DNA of 64,000 nucleotides from JBJXFK01 sp046155505 (lineage in GTDB: Bacteria > Planctomycetota > Phycisphaerae > UBA1845 > Fen-1342), in the NCBI GenBank assembly GCA_046155505.1, contig JBJXFK010000060.1, positions 16,261-80,260 on the forward strand, read 5' to 3'. Shown one piece after another: positions 7,931 to 16,681 of the stretch; the stretch's first letter is position 1, and every line of letters begins with the position of its first letter. Under the pieces are notes generated by a model. The model searched no databases. It worked only from the letters and a program-made list of their open reading frames with translations, and had not been told where the DNA came from. Position numbers and translations under genes: made by a program.

Positions 7931-10594
7931 CTATGCCAATTCGTACGTAAACTGCCCCGCCGAATCTGCGTCGATGGTCAGCTTGTCATATTTCTTGTCG
8001 CTGCCCATGAGTTCGAGCACTTTGATCGCGATCTCCGGCAGCACCGTCTCATTGATGATCAGGTTGATCAGTCGCGCGCCAATGCTGATCTGGTTGCAGC
8101 GGGCGCTCATCGCATCGCCTACCGCTTCGGTGAGCACGAGGTCGAGCTTGTACGTCGTGCGCAGCCGCTTGCGGATTTTGTCCATTTTCAGATCGATGAT
8201 CTTGCGCAATACCGGCGTGCTGAGCGGATAGTACGGGATGACCGTCGTGCGACCGACGAACGCCGGTGTGAAGCGCTTCTCCAGAGCCGGCTGAATGCCC
8301 TGTCGCATTTCATCGAGCGTCGGAACCTGACCGTCGGCGCACATGTCCATGATCATGCCCGAGCCTTCGTTGCTGGTCATGACGATCACGGTGTTCTTGA
8401 AACTGGCGACGCGGCCCTCGCTGTCGGTGAGTGCGCCTTTGTCGAAAACCTGCATGAACAGCAGGTTCACGTCCATATGCGCTTTTTCCATTTCGTCGAG
8501 CAACACGACGCTGTAGGGCCGCTTGCGAACGGCCTCGGTCAGCACGCCGCCTTCGCCGAAGCCGACCAGGCCGGGGGCCGAGCCGATCAGGCGACTGACG
8601 TTCATCGAGCTGCTGTATTCGGTCATGTTGATTGACGTCATAAAGCGCTCGCCGCCGAAGACGAGGTCGGCGACGGCGAGTGCGGTCTCGGTCTTACCCG
8701 TACCCGACGGACCGACGAGGAAGAACACCGCGAGCGGCAGGACCGGGTCTTGGAGCTTGCCGCTGGCGATGCGCAGGCGCTTGCCGATCTCGGCCAGCGC
8801 GTGATCTTGTCCGATGACACGACCGCCGATCTTGCTTTCGAATGTCAGCATCGCGGCGGCCTGATCCTTGACCATGCTGCCCGCGGGAATGCCGGTCCAG
8901 TCGCTGAGGATCTGGGCCACGATGTCGGCGTCAACCTGCAGCGGAACGAGCGGCTGCTTCTTGCCGACAAACGTGTCCAGTTTTTGAGTTGCGGCGTCGA
9001 GATCTTTGCGAATCTCATCAGCCGCACGAGCGCCCGCCGCCCCGGCCACCGTCGCGCCGGCCGCGGCAGTCTTGGCCGATTCGATCTCGTCGCGGAACTT
9101 GATCACCGTCTGCGCCAGCTCGCGTTCCTGCTTCCAGTGCGATTCGAGCGCGTCATACTCCTTTTGCTGCGTCTCGCGATCCCTCTTGATCTTCTCCAGA
9201 TCGGCCGGATCGTGCTTCACGCCGGCTTCTATGTCGCGCTCGATGGCCTTGATCGCGGTGTCGAGCTGAATGATGCGGCGGCGAATGTCTTCGAGCGAGC
9301 CGGGCGTCGAATTCAACCCGACGGCGACGCGCGCGCTGGCCGTATCCAGCAGCGAAACCGCCTTGCGTGGCAACTGCGATTCGGTGAGGTATTGATTGGA
9401 CATGGCGACGGCCGAACGGATCGCTTCATCGAGAATGCGCACCTTGTGATGCGCCTCGAACTTGTCCTTTGTGCCGCGCAGCATGTCGATCGCCGTTTCG
9501 ACCGACGGTTCTTCGAGCTTGATGATGCCGAAGCGCTGCGCGAACGGCGGATCCTTCTCAATGTACTTCTTGAACTCGGCAAACGTTGTTGCCGCGATGG
9601 TGCGCAGCTCGCCGCGAGCCAGCGCGGGCTTGAGCAGATTCGCGGCGTCGTTCGACGCTCCGCCACCGCCGATGAGCGTGTGTGCCTCGTCAATGAACAG
9701 CACGATCGGCTTCCCGGCGGCATTGCTGGCATCGACCGCCTTGATGACCTCTTTCAGCCGGCGTTCGAATTCGCCCTTCACCGACGCGCCCGCCGACAGC
9801 AAACCGACATCGAGCGTCATCAGCGTGATGTTTGCGAGAAACGCGGGCACATCGCCCGACGCGATCCGCAGCGCGAGGCCCTCGACGATGGCGGTCTTGC
9901 CTGTGCCCGGTTCGCCGAGGACGAGCGGGTTGTTCTGATAGCGGCGCATCAGGATGTCGATGCACTGGCGAATCTCGCGTTCGCGACCGATGACCGGATC
10001 GACCTTGCCGGCCTTGGCCTTGGCGGTCAGGTCGTAACAGAACTGCGCGAGCACGTCGCCGCTCATCGCGCCGGCGGCGGCAGCTTTCGCATCGCCCCCC
10101 GCCCCGGCCGCGGCGGCATTCTCGCTGCTCGCCGCGGTGATGGCGGCGAACTTGGTCTTCAGGTCGTTCTCGTTGATCTTCTTGAACTCGTCGGTGTAAT
10201 CGACGAAGTACGCACGATTCGGGTTGCGCACGAGCGACATGACCAGCGCGCCGGAGCGGATGCTCTTTTGCCCCAGTTCCAGCGAGCCGATCTGCCAGCC
10301 GTCGCTGAGCCACTCGGCCAGGAATGGCGAGTACGCTGGCCGACCGCTGTTGCCGACCTTCACCTCGTCCAGCGAGCGGATCACTGCGTTGCGCACATGC
10401 GACACATCGCACTTGAAGTGGTCGAGGATGCACATCAGGTCGCTGCTGCCGATATCGAGCAGTGCGGCGAGCATATGCTCGACGTTGATCTCGTAGTGCG
10501 TGCGGTTGATGCAGTTGACCGCCGACTGCTCCAGCGCGCGGACGCAGGTGTTATTGAGCTGCTGTCGCAGAAGTTTCATGTCCACAGTTGCCAT
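7931..10594 (-). CDS. tssH: Type VI secretion AAA+ ATPase TssH (ClpV)
   Basis: The ATPase that disassembles and recycles the contracted TssB/TssC sheath in the cytoplasm. The 887-residue length is normal. It has a Clp-N domain (about 1-145), an alanine/glycine linker (155-178), a first AAA+ module with GEPGTGKT near 227-234, a coiled middle domain, and a second AAA+ module with GPSGTGKTE near 625-633, followed by a Clp-D2-small domain. ClpV rather than ClpB identity rests on the N-domain spacing, the shape of the middle region and the neighbouring tssF and tssG. It is the last gene of the tssF-tssG-tssH run, separated from tssG by a palindromic repeat. Confidence 0.9.
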   Translation of the reverse strand: MATVDMKLLRQQLNNTCVRALEQSAVNCINRTHYEINVEHMLAALLDIGSSDLMCILDHFKCDVSHVRNAVIRSLDEVKVGNSGRPAYSPFLAEWLSDGWQIGSLELGQKSIRSGALVMSLVRNPNRAYFVDYTDEFKKINENDLKTKFAAITAASSENAAAAGAGGDAKAAAAGAMSGDVLAQFCYDLTAKAKAGKVDPVIGREREIRQCIDILMRRYQNNPLVLGEPGTGKTAIVEGLALRIASGDVPAFLANITLMTLDVGLLSAGASVKGEFERRLKEVIKAVDASNAAGKPIVLFIDEAHTLIGGGGASNDAANLLKPALARGELRTIAATTFAEFKKYIEKDPPFAQRFGIIKLEEPSVETAIDMLRGTKDKFEAHHKVRILDEAIRSAVAMSNQYLTESQLPRKAVSLLDTASARVAVGLNSTPGSLEDIRRRIIQLDTAIKAIERDIEAGVKHDPADLEKIKRDRETQQKEYDALESHWKQERELAQTVIKFRDEIESAKTAAAGATVAGAAGARAADEIRKDLDAATQKLDTFVGKKQPLVPLQVDADIVAQILSDWTGIPAGSMVKDQAAAMLTFESKIGGRVIGQDHALAEIGKRLRIASGKLQDPVLPLAVFFLVGPSGTGKTETALAVADLVFGGERFMTSINMTEYSSSMNVSRLIGSAPGLVGFGEGGVLTEAVRKRPYSVVLLDEMEKAHMDVNLLFMQVFDKGALTDSEGRVASFKNTVIVMTSNEGSGMIMDMCADGQVPTLDEMRQGIQPALEKRFTPAFVGRTTVIPYYPLSTPVLRKIIDLKMDKIRKRLRTTYKLDLVLTEAVGDAMSARCNQISIGARLINLIINETVLPEIAIKVLELMGSDKKYDKLTIDADSAGQFTYELA

Positions 10595-10628
10595 CTCGTA
10601 TCTCCCGAGCGAGTTTCAGCGAAGAAGA

Positions 10629-10776
10629 TAACCACAGAGGCACAGAGGACACAGAGGGGCACAGAGTGAAATTTGGAGATTGCGAGAATCTGCTCTCGGG
10701 CAAGAGCGCCGCACCCGTATCAGAGCAATAGGCGTCTATCTCTGTGTTTCTCTGTGCCTCTGTGCCTCTGTGGTTA
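10629..10776. repeat. Large palindromic element with ACCACAGAGGCACAGAG arms
   Basis: The left arm (10629-10666) and right arm (10741-10776) are inverted copies built on TAACCACAGAGGCACAGAG, flanking about 75 bases. It lies between tssG and tssH. The outer end of the right arm overlaps the tssG stop: the TAA at 10776-10774 is the first triplet of the repeat. Long transcripts through it could form a stable hairpin and reduce tssH expression. Confidence 0.85.
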
Positions 10777-11934
10777 GCCATCTTTAGAAAGAGGCGGTCG
10801 AAATACAACCGACTTATCCGGCGACGGCTTCGACCGTAGCCAGCTTGTGTAGCCCAATCGGCCCACTGAACCGACCGCGCTGGCCGGCATTTCCGGCACG
10901 TCTTCGCCTTTCAAGATCACCTCAATATCAAAATCGAGCGGGTCGTCAATGTACAGTCGTACCAGCTCGGCGAGCGTCGCCGCCTTGGGCTGGTCGGGCA
11001 GGAATTGCTCAAACGTGGCATAGTCGACCGGGCCAAGCCGCACGCGAAACTTACCGCTGCGATCGAAAATCCGCTCGCCGGTGAGAAAATCGCCGCCCAG
11101 CGAGCATTTGCCCAGGCCCATGCGGTTCTGATCGCTCGGCTCGATTCGCAGCCAGCGCCCGACGCACGCGATGACGACCGCCGACTCGCCGCCCAGCCAG
11201 TCGCGAATGATCCCCTCGAGTCCGCCGGCGGTGCGCGGCCGCTGCGAAAACGCCCCAACGTAGCGGAACAGCCGCACCGGATGTACCTGCTTGAGCCGAT
11301 CGCCGAGTGTGCTCGCGCCGCAGGCCGTGCCGATGCCGAGCAGGCCGCGAACGACCTGCGAAATGTTGTCGTTGCCGTCGCCGTGGAAGGTGACGTAATA
11401 GCGATACTTCACCCAGACGCGATAGAGCAGCGAATAAATGCGGTGGTGCAGCAGGTCGAGAAAGCCGCGTTCGCGATCGTCCTTGTCGTACTCGTCCGGA
11501 TCGTCCTTGAAGGACATGAGCCGTTCGGTGAAGTGCGTCGGCAGCGGTGAATTGGTGCCATAAAGGCCCATGAACGTGGTAGTGATCAGCAGTCGATCGG
11601 GCACGATGGCCTTGCCGTCGAGCCATTCGATCGAGGCGATATCGCTCGCGGGGAAGTTGAGATTCAAATCCGGGCGGATGCGAATACGCTCGCCATCGAC
11701 CGGGCCGTGCCGCCCGATCGGCGTCACATCGGGGAAAAACTGTTCCAGCAGGTGCAGCAGTTGATAGAAATCGAAATCGCGCTGTCGGCTGAGAATGCGG
11801 CGGATCAACGCGTGCTTGTCGTCCAGCGGCGGTGCGGCTCGCCCCTGGCCCGTCTCGCTGCGCTGCGCATCACGCTCTTCGGCCGCGAGGTCGCGACCTA
11901 GAGTATCGATTGTTGACCCAGCCGCGCCGGCCAC
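10774..11934 (-). CDS. tssG: Type VI secretion baseplate protein TssG
   Basis: A baseplate wedge subunit that works with TssF, TssK and TssE. The 386-residue protein shows family features: a start region with DFDFYQLLHLLEQFFPD, the beta segment RIRIRPDLNLNFPASDI, the LLITTTFMGLYGTNSPLP motif, and the DLLHHRIYSLLYRVWVKYR helix. The start taken is a GTG at 11934, giving a 37-base overlap with tssF; later starts would leave out the leader but not the domain. The first 35 residues are polar and atypical. The stop codon comes from the adjacent palindromic repeat. Confidence 0.9.
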   Translation of the reverse strand: MAGAAGSTIDTLGRDLAAEERDAQRSETGQGRAAPPLDDKHALIRRILSRQRDFDFYQLLHLLEQFFPDVTPIGRHGPVDGERIRIRPDLNLNFPASDIASIEWLDGKAIVPDRLLITTTFMGLYGTNSPLPTHFTERLMSFKDDPDEYDKDDRERGFLDLLHHRIYSLLYRVWVKYRYYVTFHGDGNDNISQVVRGLLGIGTACGASTLGDRLKQVHPVRLFRYVGAFSQRPRTAGGLEGIIRDWLGGESAVVIACVGRWLRIEPSDQNRMGLGKCSLGGDFLTGERIFDRSGKFRVRLGPVDYATFEQFLPDQPKAATLAELVRLYIDDPLDFDIEVILKGEDVPEMPASAVGSVGRLGYTSWLRSKPSPDKSVVFRPPLSKDG

Positions 11935-13655
11935 GAATACACCTCTCCGAACTTGGAACCCTTGACGTGAAACTCGGTCAACGCGTTGATCGTCGCATAG
12001 AGCGCGAAGAACTCATTGAGCACCGTGGCGAACATGTACATGTCGCCCTCGCCGGCGAACGATTGTTCGTTCATTTCCAGATCGACGCGCGTGCCGCGAA
12101 TCGGCGCGCCGCGGATCAGGCGTTCGACCGGGCGCGAGTCGAGCCGCAGCAGGCCTTCGAGCCGCAGGATGTTCTCGCGGGCGGCTTGCAGGTCATAAAT
12201 CGCCTGATAGTTGTACAGTTCGAGAATGCCGCGCAGGGCTTCGACCGATTTCAGGGACAAGTAGTTGAGTGACAGGTGCGAGATCAGCCGCCAATGGAGC
12301 CCCTTGCCCAGCGGCGGGCGCAGCGAGCGCGTAACCGCCGTGATGTTTTTGAACCGGGCAAATTCCGGCGAGCTGGCGGTGGCGACGCAAATGTCGTTGA
12401 GCTTGAGCTGGCTGGCGAGGTTGCGATTGCTGACCTTCAGCGACGTCGAAATCGTCTCCGTCGGCGGCACGACGTATTGCTCGTCGGCCGACACGAACGA
12501 GATGTAGGTGTCCGTCCCCTCGCCGACGACGGCTTCGTACAGCCGCGTCTGGTAGTACACCGCCTCGCGCCCAATGCCGCCGACGTGGCGGAACGAATAG
12601 AGCGGCGGATACTCGCGGCGCTGCGCCTCGCCTTGCACGATGCCCTCGACGTGCTCGACCGAGTAAATCTCGTAGTGCTCCGGCGGCGTGCCGGTCGTGC
12701 TGGGGCGCAGGCGATACTGCGTGCGCGTGTGGTCGACGCGAATCCCGTCCGCGTCATGGTCGAACAAATTCACCACCGGCGTACAGAACAGCCGCAGCGA
12801 TTCCTGATTCACACGCAGCGAGTCGGTCGGCCGGCGCGAGAACGGAACGATGATTTCCAGCTTGTCGGTCAATTCCAGCGCGGCGGCTTTCTGCAACCCG
12901 ACGAAATCGAGGAAAAAGAACTTCTGCGAACAGGTGAAATACTCTTGCAGCAGCCGATAGCCGACAAATGAGTGATCCGGGTACGGCAGGATGGCCTCTT
13001 CCTGGGCAAAGCCGACGGCGCGGATGTTGTCGATCGGGATTTTCACGCTGCGCTGATTGTTTGGGTTGCGCAGCTCAATGTGCTTGCCATATCGCCGCAG
13101 CCACAGATAAAGCGTCGAGGCCCGCACCACGTCGTCGGCCAGATAAAACCGCACGCGGCTGAGGTTCAGCTTGCCCAGCCCGACGCGCCCGGCGGCCCGC
13201 AGCGTGACCCGCATCGCCGCGTCGGCGGCCATCGGCAGGTCGATGCTGGCCGCCGCGATATCGATCGGCGCGAGCTCGACGTCATAACACGTTTGAAACT
13301 TGCAAGCCGTGCCATCGACCGGCACCGATTCCACCTCGGTGCCGCGCTTCACGACGATCGGCCCGCTGAGCTGCTCGGCCATCGGCTGAAACTGGACAAT
13401 GCTGGTCGACGGCACGGGTCGCAAATAGTGCGGCCACAGCAGCGACATCAGCGATTGAAACAGCTCCGGGATTTCGTCGTCGATCTTCTGGCGGATGCGG
13501 CCGGTGAGGAAAGCGACGCCTTCGAGCAATCGTTCGACATCCGGATCGGCCCCGGACGATTGCAGCATGTACGCTACGGTCGGGTTGGCCGCCGCGAACT
13601 CTTTGCCGAGGTCGCGCAGAAACGCCAACTCTTCCTGATAGTACTCGTTGTACAT
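11898..13655 (-). CDS. tssF: Type VI secretion baseplate protein TssF
   Basis: The core baseplate wedge protein, 585 residues. It opens with the diagnostic YYQEELAFLRDLGKEFA and has DVERLLEGVAFLTGRIRQKI and the FQSLMSLLWPHYLRPVPS motif typical of TssF. The ATG at 13655 is chosen because the family N-terminus begins there and AAGGGCGA lies at ribosome-binding distance. It is the first gene of the run; the divergent membrane-protein gene begins 117 bases away, so the promoter should lie in that gap. No other type VI structural gene is present in the window. Confidence 0.92.
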   Translation of the reverse strand: MYNEYYQEELAFLRDLGKEFAAANPTVAYMLQSSGADPDVERLLEGVAFLTGRIRQKIDDEIPELFQSLMSLLWPHYLRPVPSTSIVQFQPMAEQLSGPIVVKRGTEVESVPVDGTACKFQTCYDVELAPIDIAAASIDLPMAADAAMRVTLRAAGRVGLGKLNLSRVRFYLADDVVRASTLYLWLRRYGKHIELRNPNNQRSVKIPIDNIRAVGFAQEEAILPYPDHSFVGYRLLQEYFTCSQKFFFLDFVGLQKAAALELTDKLEIIVPFSRRPTDSLRVNQESLRLFCTPVVNLFDHDADGIRVDHTRTQYRLRPSTTGTPPEHYEIYSVEHVEGIVQGEAQRREYPPLYSFRHVGGIGREAVYYQTRLYEAVVGEGTDTYISFVSADEQYVVPPTETISTSLKVSNRNLASQLKLNDICVATASSPEFARFKNITAVTRSLRPPLGKGLHWRLISHLSLNYLSLKSVEALRGILELYNYQAIYDLQAARENILRLEGLLRLDSRPVERLIRGAPIRGTRVDLEMNEQSFAGEGDMYMFATVLNEFFALYATINALTEFHVKGSKFGEVYSWPARLGQQSIL

Positions 13656-13772
13656 GCCGTCGCCCTTTGCAAACGCAGAGGCGCATGAGTAATGCACGAC
13701 GCCGCGAGATGCAAGCCCGGGTTCGCGAGCGGCACGCGGCAAATCCGAATCCGTATCGGTACACTCGCGGCC

Positions 13773-14690
13773 ATGTTCCGATTGCCGCGATTCCGCGGGG
13801 CATTTCTGTTCTGCACGGCGCTGTTTGCGGCGAGTCTGTTCGTGCGCGTCAAACTTCAATCGGATCACTTGACTCGTTTTCTCTTCGTCGGTGGCAACCT
13901 CCAATTCCACTGCATCACCGCACCTGGTTCCGGAAGCTCGAATCCAACGTGGGGTGAACTTGGTTGGCTAAGTGACGATCCAAATGAATGCGAATCCATA
14001 CCGCTTGGCGCCGCGATTTCGAAGCCGACCATTCACATGCATTGGCCTGGGTTTCATCGAATATTCCGATCGGCGTCTGGCGAGTGGTGGGCGTTCATTC
14101 TGCCGCTCTGGTTACCGCCGATCGTGATCGGGCTTACGTACATCGGGAAGTATCTGCGCTCAGCATCGAAAAAACGTGAGCATGACTCGGAATCAGCGCG
14201 TCGGCGAGCCAGGATGCGACGCGCAGCTCAATTCCTCTCTGTGACTTGCGCGGCGTCGTGGATATGCAGCACGTTCGTAACGGTCTGGGCGACATTTGAC
14301 CAAACGCAGTACATCACGATCGAGGGAGGGAGGATTTTGTGGGATACGCACGACGAACCAATTTCAATGCTGAGTAATGCGATCGAGGTCAACATTGATT
14401 TCGGTTTTCGCCCTCCGGATGTTCCCGACTTAATCCCTCATTCAGGATCGTTCGTGCAGTCAACCATTGGCACTTGGGATGAATGGGTATTTCCGCTGTG
14501 GCTTCTTCCGGCAGGCTGCTTGTTATGGCTCTACGCAACCGGTCGCCGGGCGGACTCTGCCCGATTCTGCCGCCGTTGCAGCTATGATCTCACCGGAAAT
14601 ACAAGCGGCACATGCCCCGAGTGCGGGACCGCTGTGCCATCACCGCGAGCGGCTATTGACGCGCCGCGCGCGCCGCCGCATTCTAGCTAG
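13773..14690 (+). CDS. Membrane protein with C-terminal zinc ribbon
   Basis: 305 residues with an N-terminal membrane anchor, a periplasmic-like loop, a helix pair around 105-130 and 170-195, and another around 255-275, followed by a zinc ribbon CRRCSYDLTGN...CPECG. This ribbon (CxxCxYDLTG) is a recurring end domain of Planctomycetota membrane proteins of unknown role. The ATG at 13773 starts the first hydrophobic segment. It is divergent from tssF; lepB follows within 51 bases and may share its transcript. Confidence 0.65.
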   Translation: MFRLPRFRGAFLFCTALFAASLFVRVKLQSDHLTRFLFVGGNLQFHCITAPGSGSSNPTWGELGWLSDDPNECESIPLGAAISKPTIHMHWPGFHRIFRSASGEWWAFILPLWLPPIVIGLTYIGKYLRSASKKREHDSESARRRARMRRAAQFLSVTCAASWICSTFVTVWATFDQTQYITIEGGRILWDTHDEPISMLSNAIEVNIDFGFRPPDVPDLIPHSGSFVQSTIGTWDEWVFPLWLLPAGCLLWLYATGRRADSARFCRRCSYDLTGNTSGTCPECGTAVPSPRAAIDAPRAPPHSS

Positions 14691-14741
14691 CTGGCTGCAT
14701 TCGCCGTCGCGGCGTTTGCGTGGAATCGGGGAGATCGAGTC

Positions 14742-16409
14742 ATCAGCACGCAACCTGCCGCGCCCGTCGCTGTCCGCACCGGGCTGCCGCCGGCCAATCG
14801 AGATGCCAAGGCTGCGAACCAGATTCGCGAACCCGGACTCACGCAGGTCGCCGGGTTCGTCGATTTGTTCGTTTGGCTCATGCTGCTCAAGGCGTTCTTC
14901 CTGCCGCTGTTCGAGATTCCCACGGGCTCGATGGCCGAGACGCTCGACGGCGCGTTTTACAGCCACTCGTGCCCGAACTGCGGCAAGTCGTATGAAATCG
15001 GCAAGCATCAGCCGCAAATCGGCGCGCCGCCGATCATCGAATGCCCGAATTGCCGCTGGCAGCAGCCGACGACCACGGCCCAGCGCGACGGCGTGACGCT
15101 CGACGAACGCAACGGCGATCGCATCGTCGTTCACGGCTGGAATTATGACATCGGCGGATTGTTCGCGCCGCAGCGCTGGGACGTGGTGGTCTTCAAGAAT
15201 CCCAACGATCCGGCGCAGAACTACATCAAGCGGCTCATCGGCCTGCCGGGCGAGACGATTGAGGTGATCGACGGCGACATCTGGGTGACGCGGCCCGGCG
15301 AGACTGAGCCGCAAATCGCACGCAAGACGCCGCAAGCACAGGCATCGCTGTGGTTCTCGGCCTATGACCACGATTTCATTCCCAAGCAGCCGGCGAAAAA
15401 CAACGTGCCCTACAACGTCGAGCGCCTGAACGAGTGGCGAACGTATCACCCGCGATTCGTCGCGCTGGCGGACGGCGCAGGCTGGAGCGACCTCGGCACG
15501 CGCACGCCCCAGTTTCGCGGCGACGGCAAGCAGCGCGGCGAGATTCAGTTTGTCACCGAACCCGGCGATAGCAAGCAGCCGGGCAGTATCAACGATCAAT
15601 GCGGCTACAACGCGTACATGGCCAGCGTCGATCAACGGTCGCGGACATTGACGCCGTTTCGCGAGCCGGCGCTGTCGCGCGTGACCGACACGCGCGTTTC
15701 GACTTGCGCGCGGTTTGTCAGCGGCAGCGGGCATGTCGAGCTCAGCACGTCGAAGTACTACAACCACTTTTTAGCACGGGTGTACTCCGACGGGCGCGTG
15801 ACGCTCGAATGCGAGAATCGCAACAATGGCGAGCGCCTGACGTGGGGCGAGGCGAAAGTCGCGCTCGGCTCGGCCGAGCATCGGATCGCACTTTCGCACG
15901 CTGACTATGAGGTGCAGGTGTTGATCGACGACCGGATCGTGTTGCGCTCGCCCGCGAGCTATACGCCGGACAGCAAGCACGCCCGCACGGTTTCGGGTTT
16001 TTCGACCGAATCGGTGGTTCGCATCGCGGCTGAGGGCGGCGATGTCGATCTGTCGCATTTGAAGGTCGAACGCGATGTACATTATGCGAGCCGCGCCCCG
16101 GGCCAGACGACGCCGATCGGTCAAGGTGTGCAGAATCGCCCGATCACGCTGCGCAGTGATGCGTACTTTGTGATGGGCGACAACAGCGTGAACAGCCATG
16201 ATGCACGCTGGTGGGGCGAGAGCGAGCTGGGGCCGCATCTGCGCCCGCGACTGACCGAGGGAACATATGACATCGGCACGGTGCCGGCGGATCAGATGCT
16301 GGGGCGGGCGTTTTTGGTGTACTGTCCCGGGTTTCATCCGGTGCCGGGTATGCCGGCGACGTGGTTCAATCTGTTGCCCGATCTGGGGCGTGTGCGTTGG
16401 ATTCACTGA
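14742..16409 (+). CDS. lepB: Signal peptidase I with zinc-ribbon and large insertion
   Basis: Removes signal peptides from exported proteins at the membrane (family S26). Catalytic Ser63 is in PTGSMAE and the general base Lys163 in YIKRLIGLPGE; the GDN-box appears as MGDNSVNSHDARWWG near 480. It is 555 residues, about twice a usual enzyme. Extra parts are a four-cysteine ribbon just after the Ser (CPNCGKSY...CPNCRW) and about 280 residues between the Lys region and the GDN box that look like a beta-sandwich. No ATG precedes the membrane helix. ATC at 14742 follows GGGGAG by eight bases and gives MSTQPAAPVAV; TTG at 14865 would cut into the membrane anchor. The start is therefore uncertain. 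Confidence 0.85.
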   Translation: MSTQPAAPVAVRTGLPPANRDAKAANQIREPGLTQVAGFVDLFVWLMLLKAFFLPLFEIPTGSMAETLDGAFYSHSCPNCGKSYEIGKHQPQIGAPPIIECPNCRWQQPTTTAQRDGVTLDERNGDRIVVHGWNYDIGGLFAPQRWDVVVFKNPNDPAQNYIKRLIGLPGETIEVIDGDIWVTRPGETEPQIARKTPQAQASLWFSAYDHDFIPKQPAKNNVPYNVERLNEWRTYHPRFVALADGAGWSDLGTRTPQFRGDGKQRGEIQFVTEPGDSKQPGSINDQCGYNAYMASVDQRSRTLTPFREPALSRVTDTRVSTCARFVSGSGHVELSTSKYYNHFLARVYSDGRVTLECENRNNGERLTWGEAKVALGSAEHRIALSHADYEVQVLIDDRIVLRSPASYTPDSKHARTVSGFSTESVVRIAAEGGDVDLSHLKVERDVHYASRAPGQTTPIGQGVQNRPITLRSDAYFVMGDNSVNSHDARWWGESELGPHLRPRLTEGTYDIGTVPADQMLGRAFLVYCPGFHPVPGMPATWFNLLPDLGRVRWIH

Positions 16410-16423
16410 TTCGCGCGGTAGCG

Positions 16424-16651
16424 TAGGGTGGGCATCGCCCACCATTCGCGCGTTGCTCGACGCAAACGTCGATACGTCGGCATGCTCTGTCTGCGGCGAC
16501 AAATGGTGGGCGGTGCCCACCCTACGGTGCCACAAGAAAGCAGCCGAGGGCGGCAGCTCTACAAGGTCGGGTGCGATGCCGACGAGCGGTACTCCGCCGT
16601 CGGCATGTTCTGTCTGCGGCGACAAATGGTGGGCGGTGCCCACACTACGGC
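16424..16651. repeat. Inverted and direct copies of a TAGGGTGGGCATCGCCCACC element
   Basis: A forward copy at 16424-16446 is followed by inverted copies at 16503-16527 and 16626-16650. The last two belong to a 53-base direct repeat (16476-16528 and 16599-16651) with only two mismatches, starting CGTCGGCATG. The block fills the gap between lepB and the M28 peptidase. A further copy lies inside the gene at 49223. Confidence 0.9.
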
Positions 16652-16681
16652 TTGATCATCACCCTGGGGAGCGACTCGAGT

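Noticed and set aside
8750..10669. Long plus-strand open frame (639 codons) opposite tssH
   Set aside because: It is the mirror of a strongly conserved AAA+ gene in GC-rich DNA; composition is Arg/His/Asp-rich with no domain and no ribosome site.
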